Source: Bacteroidales bacterium
GTDB lineage: Bacteria; Bacteroidota; Bacteroidia; Bacteroidales; TTA-H9
Reading direction: 5' to 3'
Assembly (NCBI GenBank): GCA_028689615.1
Contig: JAQVCV010000004.1
Coordinates: 1 to 64,000 of the forward strand
Length of the DNA: 64,000 bases
Shown: piece after piece, positions 1-9,328 of the stretch
How the letters are laid out: the number at the start of each line of letters is the position of its first letter
Position numbering within the stretch: position 1 is the stretch's first letter
Made by a program: the position numbers and the translations under genes
The notes under the pieces: model-generated
What the model was told of the DNA's origin: nothing
Seen by the model: the letters and a program-made list of their open reading frames with translations, nothing else
The model's database searches: none

Positions 1-127
1 CGCTGCCAAAGGTGAGTTTGAAACGGTTGGGGGCGTCGGTGGTGGAGGCCGAGAAGGGGTAAACAGGGTTCTGAAGGAGTTCCTGCGTGGTGCCGGTTGC
101 CAGGTCGTGCAGGGTTACGCGCTCGAA
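1..127 (-). repeat. Exact direct repeat, copy 1 (with 5691-5817)
   Basis: Bases 1-127 are identical to 5691-5817 (constant offset 5690) and diverge from base 128 onward. Copy 1 starts at the window edge, so the true repeat may be longer. Both copies encode the same segment just before the sorting domain, in the same frame, of two neighbouring secreted proteins. Confidence 0.95.
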
Positions 128-3100
128 GTTCTCAAGCCCTTGGGTAGCTGCCAGGGTATAGGATCCATCAATACCGGCTTTGAAAGAAACAGGGATTTCG
201 GGGTTGGTGGCTACATCGGTAAGGAAGCTGATGCTGAATTTTTCAGTGTTTTTTTCCAAATACAGCGAAGGAGCGGTGGCTACGAAACTGAATCTCTTGG
301 TAGCACCCCCCACTGACGATTCATGGTTGAACTCAACCATTGCCTCATCATATCCGTTCTGGCCAGGTGCAGTGGCACGGATTACCAGGGTGGGATTGGT
401 TGCCTCGGCTGTCTTTAGCCAGGCCTGTGAGCTGTGTACCCGGGAATCGTTGTCGAATCCAAGATCACCACCATCCTCAGCTGCCATCACCCAGAAGGCC
501 TGCATGGGTGCGATAAAACGGCTTGCTCCGTTTGTTCCGTTGTTGCCGGCATTGTTGTTGTTGTACACACCATAGTTGTTGGCTCCCTCATTCCATGTAT
601 AGAATTGCTTACCACCACCCGTTTCGGTACGTACTCCACTCAGGTCAACACTAGGCGATGCCTTCCAGTCAATGGATGAGGGATACGGATTTCCAACCAG
701 GTTGGCTCCGGCATAAACACTCGACCCCTCTTTTGAGAGATCGGTGTAAAAAATTCCTTCATTCAAAGTCCCCGAAAAAATCTTTGCCGTGCCTACAGTT
801 TCATAGGCACACATATAGCCTTTACCTGCTAAGAAATTTAAACCGTTATTCACTGAAGGATCATCAAAGCGGGGTCCTACACCAACCGGACTGGCAATCG
901 TGTTTTTGCGATTCACGTAGGTATTGGTGGCTTCGTCATAAGCATACAAATCGTAACCCGAGGCGTCGGGATAAGAGCCTGAAGGTGTCCACTCTCCCGA
1001 AATAGCCTGACCTGTAACGGGTGAAGAGAGAAGGTGCCAGGCATCAGCAGCTCCGTTTATATACCTCTGCACAGTAACTGTTCCTGTAATATCATAGTCG
1101 TCCGCATCGCCGATAAACGAACCAGTGCCGGACGCATCGCTCTGAATCAACATATTTCCGTTAACCGACAAACCCTGATCCGGGCTTGCACCAACCGTCA
1201 CCGCACCTCCCGGGGCTATGGTAAGGTTGTTACATTCTACCAGATCGTCAATGGTAACCACATGGTTAATCGTTACATCATCCTTTGAAACAGGTGTTCC
1301 GGCAGGCGACCATACATTTGAATTCCAGATGCCAGCTCCAACTGTTATCTTATAGGCACCGGTGGTAACTTCAATTTCATTTGAGTTGGCTGTTTCTTGC
1401 GATACGGTTTTTGCTCTAACCACATAATAATAATTGGTACTTGCAACCAACCCGGAAATTGCTTTACTTGTTGAAGAATTTTCTGTAAATGGAGAACCTG
1501 CGATTGGAGTAGATGAAGTTCCCCCTTGAGTAATTACAAGATTTTCTAAAAAGAAACGCCCATTTGAAGCTTGTTTTCCTTCAAATTTAATTTTTGATGT
1601 TGAAGTTCCTCCTGTTAAAGGTATAGTAAATGGACTTAAAGTATAACTACTACTATTGTTTAAACCAGTAACAGTATGAACCAATGAACCATTTAAATAA
1701 ATCTTCAAATCGGTTGCATCTCCAGACCAAGCCATTGATTCAAATGCAAGATTGAACGCACCTCCATTCCCAGAAAGATCAATTTCAGGAGTTACAATAT
1801 AACCTAAACCACTTGAAGTGCCCATTTTAACTGTGCCGCCAGCTTGATAAATTTTACTGCCTGTCCAGCCAGGTGTTTGAGTATAACTGTTTAAACTTGC
1901 TGATACATCTGTACCGTTTGCACCTGACCCAGTACTTCCAGCTGTAAAGCCATTAAAATTTTCTGAAAAAATAGTGGTTGTGCCACCGCCAGTTATTGTA
2001 TAAACATCAATTTCATAACTAGTTGCCCCTGCAACAGCACCCCAATTGGCTGTAAAACCTGTTGGGGAAACATTGGTAGCGGCTGTGGCGGTGGGGGTTA
2101 ATAAAATCACCTCAGTTGTAGCATTCGCTGTTGGCACAGTGCCATTTGTTTTGTAATTGATATTTGCCCCCGAATTGGTATAGGGATAAATTTTAAAGTC
2201 ATACTGTGTAGAAGGCGTTAATCCTGTAACAGAATAGGATTGAACTCCATGTGCTACTTTTACTTCAAAATTATTGTCACTCCACTCCGTATCATTTGAT
2301 GGTTCAGTACCATCTACAGGCTCATAAAAAGTACCAACTCCTGTTTTACCCACAATTAAAAATCCATCAGCGGCCTGTGCACCATCATTGTCACTCCAAG
2401 TGAGATTAATCTGGGTTGCACCCGCAGCGGAGGCATTAAATGCGGTCGGGTGGTTGGTGGGCTCGGGGTCAGGAGGTGTGCCTACAGAACCACTACACGT
2501 TACAGTTTTATTATCAGCACCATTAGAAGAGGCGGTAATAACTTCTCCATTATAATCTCCTGCTGAAAGCCCGGCCTTCAGACGAACGTAAACAGTTGTT
2601 TCTTCAACCGTGCCGCTGACCTGGGAAAAGGTTAAGGGTGTTGAATAACCACTACCTGAGGTCTTCGATATTTCATAATTGGTGCTTGCTGCAAGGCTGA
2701 TATCTGCAGTAAGATTGGAGCCCGATACCGTGAAGGTTTGTTCTGATGAGGGGCCGGAGCCTTCAATATAAGTAAAACCTGTTAATGTAGTGGGGGCTAA
2801 GGTGATGGTGGTGGAACTGGTCGTTGGAGCGATACCAAAACCAGAAAGTCCGGCAGGCAAAGCTACAGGTGTAGTTGATATTGTTGAAAACCTTAAGCTT
2901 GGATCTGTCCATGCACTCGCTCCAGAAGTAATACCTGTATTCAAGGCAATATTCTGATTCGCAGTTGATACAGAATTTCCGGTCCATGCAGAACCAGGAT
3001 CATATCCCGGATTTCCAAATAGATCAGTTGTTATTGAACCATATTTTACTGCTAATGCATCGTCACCATTAAAATCAAATGTAAAGCTTGTAAATGAAAC

Positions 3101-3400
3101 ACCTAAGCTCTGGGATGTTAAATATGTTCCAATATCTGTCGTTCCAATTACAAGCACAGCACCAGAAACTAAAGTTCCAGAACTGATAGTTACCTTATCA
3201 GTTAATACTCCTCCATTTGTTCCCTGTTGGATAATGAGATTATTAGTAGAAAAATCAAGTGTTGAACCAGTATTATTCCATATTTCAATTCCCTTTGGAG
3301 TAGATCCCGAATTGGTTTCAACATATTGACTAATAATCTGCCCCCACCCCAAATAACTAAGGCTGAGCGCGAATAATAAAAAAAGTAATGTTCGTTTCAT
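1..3400 (-). CDS. Giant multidomain T9SS-type secreted protein, C-terminus cut by window edge
   Basis: This frame is open from ATG at 3400 to the left edge (1133 codons, no stop), so the C-terminus is missing. It begins with a clear signal peptide (MKRTLLFLLFALSLSYLGWG-Q). A lamin-tail-like segment follows (about residues 22-170), then a beta-sandwich repeat, an fibronectin-III-like module (EPTNHPTAF onwards), a second Fn3-like module (PTGFTANWGAV) and a jelly-roll-like region. The last 350 residues resemble the neighbouring cargo at 5449-8949, including GNPYPSSIDWKA. That neighbour ends in a T9SS type A sorting domain, so this protein probably does too, beyond the edge. Exported to the cell surface or medium by inference; no catalytic motif is recognised. 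By eye the part at about 1370-3360 is clearly AT-richer than 1-1300, which suggests a mosaic gene. Confidence 0.8.
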   Translation of the reverse strand, partial: MKRTLLFLLFALSLSYLGWGQIISQYVETNSGSTPKGIEIWNNTGSTLDFSTNNLIIQQGTNGGVLTDKVTISSGTLVSGAVLVIGTTDIGTYLTSQSLGVSFTSFTFDFNGDDALAVKYGSITTDLFGNPGYDPGSAWTGNSVSTANQNIALNTGITSGASAWTDPSLRFSTISTTPVALPAGLSGFGIAPTTSSTTITLAPTTLTGFTYIEGSGPSSEQTFTVSGSNLTADISLAASTNYEISKTSGSGYSTPLTFSQVSGTVEETTVYVRLKAGLSAGDYNGEVITASSNGADNKTVTCSGSVGTPPDPEPTNHPTAFNASAAGATQINLTWSDNDGAQAADGFLIVGKTGVGTFYEPVDGTEPSNDTEWSDNNFEVKVAHGVQSYSVTGLTPSTQYDFKIYPYTNSGANINYKTNGTVPTANATTEVILLTPTATAATNVSPTGFTANWGAVAGATSYEIDVYTITGGGTTTIFSENFNGFTAGSTGSGANGTDVSASLNSYTQTPGWTGSKIYQAGGTVKMGTSSGLGYIVTPEIDLSGNGGAFNLAFESMAWSGDATDLKIYLNGSLVHTVTGLNNSSSYTLSPFTIPLTGGTSTSKIKFEGKQASNGRFFLENLVITQGGTSSTPIAGSPFTENSSTSKAISGLVASTNYYYVVRAKTVSQETANSNEIEVTTGAYKITVGAGIWNSNVWSPAGTPVSKDDVTINHVVTIDDLVECNNLTIAPGGAVTVGASPDQGLSVNGNMLIQSDASGTGSFIGDADDYDITGTVTVQRYINGAADAWHLLSSPVTGQAISGEWTPSGSYPDASGYDLYAYDEATNTYVNRKNTIASPVGVGPRFDDPSVNNGLNFLAGKGYMCAYETVGTAKIFSGTLNEGIFYTDLSKEGSSVYAGANLVGNPYPSSIDWKASPSVDLSGVRTETGGGKQFYTWNEGANNYGVYNNNNAGNNGTNGASRFIAPMQAFWVMAAEDGGDLGFDNDSRVHSSQAWLKTAEATNPTLVIRATAPGQNGYDEAMVEFNHESSVGGATKRFSFVATAPSLYLEKNTEKFSISFLTDVATNPEIPVSFKAGIDGSYTLAATQGLENFERVTLHDLATGTTQELLQNPVYPFSASTTDAPNRFKLTFGS

Positions 3401-3472
3401 AAGAATTTGATTTTTAGTTATAATATTTCTTTAAAGTTTATACCAAATCGGTTTGATTGTACAGCATTTATA

Positions 3473-3560
3473 TGGTTAAGCGTCACGGGGGGCAAGTCAT
3501 CGTGAGAACGAATAAGTTCGTCCCGCATAGCTATCGGGATGACCGCTTCAAGACTTAACG
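3473..3560. repeat. Intergenic imperfect palindrome with CCCGCATAGCTATCGGG core
   Basis: The gap between the two secreted-protein genes contains GTCATC...GATGAC flanking two small hairpins: ACGAA/TTCGT around 3508-3522, and CCCG with an ATAGCTAT core around 3524-3540. The CGATAGC-type core recurs in the hairpin at 11780-11811. This looks like a REP-like intergenic element; no function is shown by the sequence. Confidence 0.45.
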
Positions 3561-3696
3561 CTTCACATTGACAAACGATAAACATAGAAAACATTTGTGT
3601 AAGTATTGCAACCACAGTACTCTTGCAAGTTTGCAAAGAAACAAATAAAATGTTAATTGTTTTCAAACATTGCGTTAAAAAAGTATGTTGTAATGG

Positions 3697-4884
3697 TCAA
3701 GGTTGGGTGGTTTGCATCACCATCGGCACCGTCGCATCGGTCTTGTAATCAATGGTAGCACCCGAACCGGTGTACCCAAATAATTTGAAGTAATAGGTGG
3801 TGGAGGGTAACAAGTTGCTGATGAAGGCAGTTTGCACACCAGCAGCCACGTTGAGCGCGTATGCCCCGTCGCCAACAGGTGTACCATCCACAGGATCAGC
3901 AATTGCACCAAATCCAACCGTACTCCACCTCAGCAAATAGCCTTCGGGCACAATGGCTCCGGTGGCATCGTTCCAGTTCAGCGTGATGTTGCTGGCAGAG
4001 AAGTTTGTCGGGAAGTTGGAAGGTTCCGGAATGGTAGAAGCCCCCACACCCCAGATAGCATACACGTATTCCGGGTGGTCGATAAAGGGGTTTCGGTTGT
4101 CTTGAAAAGTGTAAATGGCATCGTTGCGGTCAATCTCTTTCTGGTCAACCGGATCAGCCACGTGCCAGTCGGCCAGCATGTTCAGGTACCAGGTCTCGAA
4201 GGCCGGGAAGGTATTGTTGACCAAAATGTTGCTTACAGTAGCATTCGACGACCAACTTACCACCTTGTTTTCGTAGCGGGTAACCATGTAGAAGTAGGCT
4301 CGGGCAAAGTCACCTTTATAAGCATCAATTGGCTCGAAAACTGTTCCGCTGTAACCGGAGGTAGCGCATGAGCCGAGTTTGGTTCCATTCATTGAAGTCC
4401 AGGTTGCACTATTCACCTCCGCAATAATGTAATTCCCATGTCGGTTGTTAACATAACCATCCGCAGGAACAACATGAAACATATCAGAATACATGGGCGA
4501 AGCATCGCTGAACCAACTAGCCGGCCACGAGTGTTCCCGGTTGTAGCAGTCGCCCTCGCTGTTGTAACTTCCACACTCATCGGAGCCGAAATCGTATTGG
4601 TAGGGAGGCGTGCCTCCGGGAATGTCGGAGTACATATCCCACACCTTGCCATTGGGCTTGTCGTCGGTGGTTTCAAAGTCCTCTTTAATCTGGTCGTAAC
4701 TTCTAACCGTGTGGTCCTTAATAATGTTGTAAAGTGCTGTTTTCAATGCGGCACCATTAAGTCCTTCTGCAGAATTGTAGTAACCAGAAGGAATTTGTCC
4801 ATGACAAAAACCGGCTATAACGAACGAGGACAAAGCAACAAGATATACTTTCTTTAGCGTGAGTTTTTTGTATTTGAAAAGCAT
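3697..4884 (-). CDS. Secreted endonuclease I family nuclease with C-terminal Fn3 module
   Basis: Predicted extracellular or periplasmic DNA/RNA endonuclease of the endonuclease I family (His-Me finger type). The start MLFKYKKLTLKK is preferred over an in-frame ATG at 4950 because a TAnnTTTG promoter element lies between them (4905-4912). A signal peptide (VALSSFVIAGFCHGQ) precedes the nuclease domain, about residues 20-260. The motif NREHSWPASWF carries the expected catalytic His; FHVVPADGYVNNRHGNY follows and is typical of the family. Residues about 285-395 form an Fn3-like module that closely resembles modules in the cargoes on both sides. The protein ends right after this module, with no T9SS sorting domain, so its export route beyond Sec is unclear. 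Confidence 0.85.
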   Translation of the reverse strand: MLFKYKKLTLKKVYLVALSSFVIAGFCHGQIPSGYYNSAEGLNGAALKTALYNIIKDHTVRSYDQIKEDFETTDDKPNGKVWDMYSDIPGGTPPYQYDFGSDECGSYNSEGDCYNREHSWPASWFSDASPMYSDMFHVVPADGYVNNRHGNYIIAEVNSATWTSMNGTKLGSCATSGYSGTVFEPIDAYKGDFARAYFYMVTRYENKVVSWSSNATVSNILVNNTFPAFETWYLNMLADWHVADPVDQKEIDRNDAIYTFQDNRNPFIDHPEYVYAIWGVGASTIPEPSNFPTNFSASNITLNWNDATGAIVPEGYLLRWSTVGFGAIADPVDGTPVGDGAYALNVAAGVQTAFISNLLPSTTYYFKLFGYTGSGATIDYKTDATVPMVMQTTQP

Positions 4885-4904
4885 AGGTAAAAAATTAGTG
4901 GCTG

Positions 4905-4912
4905 CAAAAGTA
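4905..4912 (-). promoter_or_regulatory. Bacteroidota -7 promoter element for the endonuclease gene
   Basis: The minus strand reads TACTTTTG, matching the TAnnTTTG consensus, about 20 bases before the chosen ATG at 4884. No good -33 TTTG was found. Confidence 0.5.
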
Positions 4913-4954
4913 CAACTCTTTTTTATCTGTTGCATTCTAATCAGACACAAGTTT

Positions 4955-5170
4955 TTAAAACAACACGATTATTCTTACAGGTTTTGAATTGCTGACGTGG
5001 AAGAAATCCCTGGCACAAACAGCAGGTTTCAACAGCAAATCGGCCTTTATCGCCGCGTTCAAACGCCACACCGGGCTTACCCCTTCGGCATGGGCTGCCC
5101 AAAACGCCCCGCACATCGCCAAATAAAAAATGCAGCCCATCGCCAAAGCGATTTGCTGCATTGTAAGCAT
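4955..5170 (-). CDS. Possible 71-aa small exported protein
   Basis: A short ORF starting 14 bases after the stop of the PID-CTERM-like gene. Residues 3-30 are hydrophobic (QQIALAMGCIFYLAMCGAFW), followed by a more polar tail. It could be a small membrane or exported protein co-transcribed with its neighbour, or a chance ORF. No family recognised. Confidence 0.25.
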   Translation of the reverse strand: MLTMQQIALAMGCIFYLAMCGAFWAAHAEGVSPVWRLNAAIKADLLLKPAVCARDFFHVSNSKPVRIIVLF

Positions 5171-5184
5171 TTGCCCGGAGCTAT

Positions 5185-5430
5185 CTATGCTTTAGCCTTG
5201 CGGGCCGGCCATTCCGACCAAAGTTTCCGGCCGGCATAACCAGCAGCCAAACCAACCAACAGGGCTATACCCCCACGTAAAGGAGCTGCTCCACCTCCCG
5301 TTTGGTTTCCGGCCTGACCGTGACCTCCGCCTGGTGGAGGTGGAGGAGGATCGGCCTGAAGGTTGTTAAACAGTGCCGTGCCCAGCAACAGCAACGCGGC
5401 CAGACTTACATATTTTATTAACTTTTTCAT
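5185..5430 (-). CDS. PID-CTERM-like small surface protein
   Basis: An 81-residue protein with an N-terminal signal peptide (MKKLIKYVSLAALLLLGTAL), a low-complexity DPPPPPPGGGHG segment rich in Gly/Pro/Gln, a short hydrophobic stretch (GGIALLVGLAAGYAG) and a basic tail (RKLWSEWPARKAKA). This tripartite layout matches the small Bacteroidota proteins named PID-CTERM protein-sorting domain proteins, thought to be handled by an exosortase-like or membrane-anchoring route. Family assignment is from the pattern only. It starts 18 bases after the stop of the T9SS cargo and is probably co-transcribed with it. The partner of such tails is not in the window. Confidence 0.65.
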   Translation of the reverse strand: MKKLIKYVSLAALLLLGTALFNNLQADPPPPPPGGGHGQAGNQTGGGAAPLRGGIALLVGLAAGYAGRKLWSEWPARKAKA

Positions 5431-5448
5431 AAAACTATCCTGATTCTG

Positions 5449-8400
5449 TTAGTTAATTACAATCCTTTGGGTGTTGACTGATAACCCGTTCACCGCCTTT
5501 ACAACATAGGCTCCTGCCCGAAGGTTCAACAGCCGGCTGAACGTGTTCTCATTGTTAATGTGGAACCGCTCCACCACCTGACCTGCCATGTTGATGATCA
5601 CAACCGTTGCGTTGGTGGCGTTGAGGATGTGGAGGCGGTTGGCGTAGGTATAGATGCTGACGGGTGAAGCCACCGGTGTGTCGATGCCCACGCTGCCAAA
5701 GGTGAGTTTGAAACGGTTGGGGGCGTCGGTGGTGGAGGCCGAGAAGGGGTAAACAGGGTTCTGAAGGAGTTCCTGCGTGGTGCCGGTTGCCAGGTCGTGC
5801 AGGGTTACGCGCTCGAAACCCTCGAGCCCTTGGGTGACCAACAGCGAATAGTCGCCATCCACTCCGGCCCGGAAGGCTAAGGGAATCTCGGGATTGGAAG
5901 CCACGTCGGTAAGGAAGCTGATCGACAGGTTGCGACCTTCCATCGTTGAATAGAGGCTTGGGGCTTCGGGGTAGAGGCTCCACCATTTGGCTACCCCTCC
6001 TTCGTTGGCAGGGTGGCCAAACTCAAGTCTTGTTTCATCGGAATAGCCCGTGGCAGGGTTGGTTACTACCAAAGCCAGCACCGGCGCGGTGCTCTTCAGG
6101 AAGGTTGACGGGCTGCTTTTCCGCACGTTGTTGTCCATGGTGAGGCTACCGGAAGAAGCTGCCTTCACGAAGAAGCCCTGACCCGGTGCAACATACCGCC
6201 CCACACTGTTGGTGCCCTCATCAGCAGCACTGCCCGAGCTGTAAGCACCATAATTGCCTGCTGCATCGTTCCATATCCAGATAGAATGGCCCGCGGAGCC
6301 ATCGGTGGCGAGCACCTCGCGACCCCAGCCTGTGGCTGCCTTCCAGTCAATGGACGAGGGGTAGGGATTGCCTATCAGGTTGTACTTGTTGTTGGAGGCG
6401 GTGATGGCTACGGTTTGGCTGCCGTTGGCGAGGGTGCCGGTGACTGCCTTGGTGGTGCTCCCTGCAAAGCCGCTGAAATACCTGACAGCGTATCCCCTGC
6501 CAGCCGCGAAGGTGGGGGGATTGCCAAAGTCGGTGGTATTCAAAGCCCAGGCGTCGCCTTTGAGGTTGTTCCACACGGTGGAGGCCAGGTCGGTGGCTTC
6601 GCTCCATTGATAGAAATCGTAGGTCTCGCCGGTGGACTGGTTAAAATTGGTGGTTAGCGGGGCAAAGTTGCCGTCGCAAATGGCGGGCATGGTTCCGCTG
6701 AAGGGCATGGCAACGAAATGGTAGCTGCCATTGCTGGCTATCTCCCACTCTTTGGTGGCGGCCACACCATCGGTACGGTGGTTGAGCCTGGCACCCTGAC
6801 TGAGGATGAGGGAAGCGGCTGTGCCCTGGTTGGTAAGCACTCCTTTTACTTCGAGGCTGGTGTTGGCGGCAAGCCTTACGGTGGAGGTTGAGGCCACCGT
6901 GGCGGATCCTTCGAACCTGATGGAATCGGCGCCAGTTACCACCTGAGAGGCTGCACCGTTGAAAGAAACTGCAAGGCCGGCAGGCAGGTTGAGTTTCGAC
7001 CCGTTGCTGGTGAGGTTGCCCGCGAGTTGCAGGGTTCCGGTCATGGTGGTTGAGAACGATACCCCGGGGTTGATGGTAAAATCACCCCTGATGGTAAGGG
7101 TCTGGTTGATTCCGGAAGCGGAATACCCGTTTGTGCCCGATGATTTGGACAAGACCAGAGAGCCATAGTTCTTTCCCGCAGAGCTGACAAAGAAGGGCGA
7201 GTTTCCCGGAACATCGTACTCAAAAACTCCCGTTTCGGTGCCACCAGAAGTCGATAGACAAGGAACAATACCACCGGTTGCTCTGTCGGATTTGTGAATG
7301 TACTTTGCCCCGTTTTCAATCCTGATGGTTCCGTTAGAGAGCGAGTTCACCTGGATGCCGTTACCGGCTGAAGCTCCGGAGGCGTTCACCAACACGGCTC
7401 CGCTTCTTAAGACAATATCGTCAGTTGACGAGGTTTTATCGCCAACCACCAGCCCGGCATCGTTGGTTGCTCCGTAAGTGTTTTCGGCAGGCAGAGTCAC
7501 CGTGATGGTGTTGCCGGCCGTGGGTTGGATGATGAGCCTGTACACAGCAGTCCGGATGTTGCCCGTGGGCAGGCTGATGCTGTAGGAACCGGGAACATGG
7601 GTATTGTCAATCTGCACAATAGTGCCTGTGGTGGGGAGTGCATCGCCCGACCAGTTGGCGGCATCACTCCAGTTGCTGGTGGTGGCTCCACCATCCCAAT
7701 AAACAGTGTATAGAGCAGCTGTTGTTGCCGAAGCGGTGGGTTGTTGTCCATCGGTCTTATAATTTATCTGCGGATCGGTATTGGTATAAGGCCAGATGGC
7801 GAATTGGTAGGTGGTGGAGGGATCGAGGTTGGCAAACACGGCTGTTTGGGTTCCAGGGGCAACATTCATCACCAGAGGTGAATCGGTTTCGGGGGTGCCG
7901 TCAACCGGAGCCGTGGGCGAAGCCGATGCAGAAGCCTTCACGAGGTAGCCCGTCGGCAATTGATCGCCGGTAGCATCGGCCCAGGTGGTTGTGATTTGCG
8001 ATGAAGAGTTGGCCGTGGCAGTGAAGCTGGTAGGGAAGTTGGCGGGTTCGGGCAAAGCGGTAGTAAAAGTAACTACAGCACCATACGACGTCCCAAATGA
8101 ATTGGAGACAAAAGCCCTCAGTTTATACTCAGAGAAAGGGGTTAAACCAGTGATGGACAAAGAATACAGGCCCGTGGAGAAGCTTCCCCTTTCTGAAGTC
8201 TTGCTATCGGTGACGTCAGGGTCGGGATTAGAGGATAAATCCCAACAGAAACCTCGCTCTGTAGGATTTGATCCGCCGATGCTGGTAATATTTCCGTGGG
8301 CGGTGACGCTCGTGTTGAGCACGTTGGTTACAGGCAGGGTAACTACTGCTGCAACCGACGAAGTAAGAGTTGTTACCGCTCCATTCACCACGATGTCGTT

Positions 8401-8949
8401 GCCGTCACTATCACCAGGGCCGCCGCTACCCGAAGTGCCTTCGGCATACGAGTAGAACCTGTAGGTAACTGGCGATGAACTGTTGGCCTGGGAGAAAGTC
8501 CAGGTAAAGGTTTGGGGGCTGGTGTTGTCAGCAACATCTGTAACACCTCCCAAATCAGTAGCATATCCATCCACAGAACTTCTCAACGCGATGGCGGTAT
8601 TGCCCGTGGCTGATCGCTCCCACTGCACAACCACCGACGATACACTAAACTGGTAACCCGCATTGGGGGTGATGGTAAACTCCATGTAATCGTTGCCACT
8701 CACAGCATTCGCGATGGAAGTTTCTGCCCATGAGGTGGCATTGAATCTACCTCCATTTCCGCTTGCCGTCAATCCAGTACCCCTCGAAATGGTTGAGCTA
8801 CTGAGGTTGGGGTCGTTGTAATACGAGCTTGCTGATATTTCATTTCCATCTAATCCGGAAAATTCAAAAGTGAGTATCTGCCCCCTCCCCTCTTCCGCTG
8901 CTCCGAGGGCTGTGAACAGGAGCAGTCATAACGCGATTCGATTTTTCAT
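5449..8949 (-). CDS. T9SS type A cargo protein, interrupted by TGA in its signal peptide
   Basis: From TTG at 8772 the frame is open for 1107 codons, but that start gives no signal peptide. Reading upstream in the same frame reaches ATG at 8949 and a typical signal peptide (MKNRIAL-stop-LLLFTALGAAEEGRGQ) broken at codon 8 by TGA (8926-8928). The intact protein would be 1166 residues. It has an N-terminal jelly-roll region, Fn3-like modules (one starts EPANFPTSF), a long beta-rich region, the GNPYPSSIDWKA region shared with the left-edge protein, and a C-terminal T9SS type A sorting domain ending NTQRIVIN. No catalytic motif was recognised. Either a recent pseudogene, a phase-variant state, or a sequencing error in a metagenomic assembly; the rest of the frame shows no decay. 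Confidence 0.75.
5691..5817 (-). repeat. Exact direct repeat, copy 2 (with 1-127)
   Basis: Perfect match over 127 bp to the left edge of the window. Flanking sequence is similar but diverged, which fits recent gene conversion or segmental duplication between the two cargo genes. Confidence 0.95.
8926..8928 (-). other. In-frame TGA inside the signal peptide
   Basis: Codons from 8949 read ATG AAA AAT CGA ATC GCG TTA TGA CTG CTC. A single G-to-A change from TGG (Trp) would explain it. TGA is used as a normal stop elsewhere in the window (nadA, crtD, crtW), so recoding is not expected. Confidence 0.9.
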
Positions 8950-9231
8950 ACTTTTTAGATTAAAGACCATTTAATTACTTATAATTCAAACATTAAACTA
9001 ACAACAACCCTACAATTGCCGCGCGGCTTCTTTCTGCGCGACTTAGGGGAAAATTTCCTGAAGAAGCATTAACTGAATGCTAATTGCATGTGATTCTTTT
9101 ATTTAGACAGTCAAGAGATTTTTCTGGAGTAACATCCGGGAAATTGCTGCTTTGAATGTAATCCACAACGGCTGCTCCCATCTTGTTCGAGTCTTCATGC
9201 CTTTCTGAAAACTTCCCGGCAGTATTCCCCA
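8950..9231. other. Intergenic, no gene seen
   Basis: No supported coding region. It should hold the promoter of the T9SS cargo on the minus strand, but no clear TAnnTTTG was found. A small GC-rich palindrome (GCCGCGCGGC) lies near 9019. Confidence 0.4.
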
Positions 9232-9319
9232 AAAAGATGTACATCTTTTGGTCAAGAGATGTACATCTTTTGAGTAAAAGCCGTACATCTTTTTGGCAAA
9301 AGATGTACGGCTTTTGGGA
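9232..9319. repeat. 22-bp-period palindromic tandem array (4 units)
   Basis: Four units start exactly 22 bp apart at 9232, 9254, 9276 and 9298. Each has an 18-bp near-palindrome built on AGATGTACATCT plus a 4-bp spacer. Unit 1 is a perfect palindrome (AAAAGATGTACATCTTTT). Units 3 and 4 carry complementary changes, AAAAGCCGTACATCTTTT and AAAAGATGTACGGCTTTT, so they form one perfect 18-bp stem with a 4-base loop (9294-9297). It lies directly 3' of the HU-like gene, so it may end its transcript or be a protein-binding array. Confidence 0.85.
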
Positions 9320-9328
9320 TGCCCCCAA

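Noticed and set aside
4997..5239. 80-residue plus-strand ORF
   Set aside because: Overlaps the end of the PID-CTERM-like gene and has no signal or domain.
8926..8928. Selenocysteine or reassigned TGA codon
   Set aside because: It lies in a signal peptide where a selenocysteine has no role, and TGA ends nadA, crtD and crtW in this window.
9232..9319. CRISPR array
   Set aside because: The 22-bp units are contiguous and nearly identical; there are no unique spacers and no cas genes.
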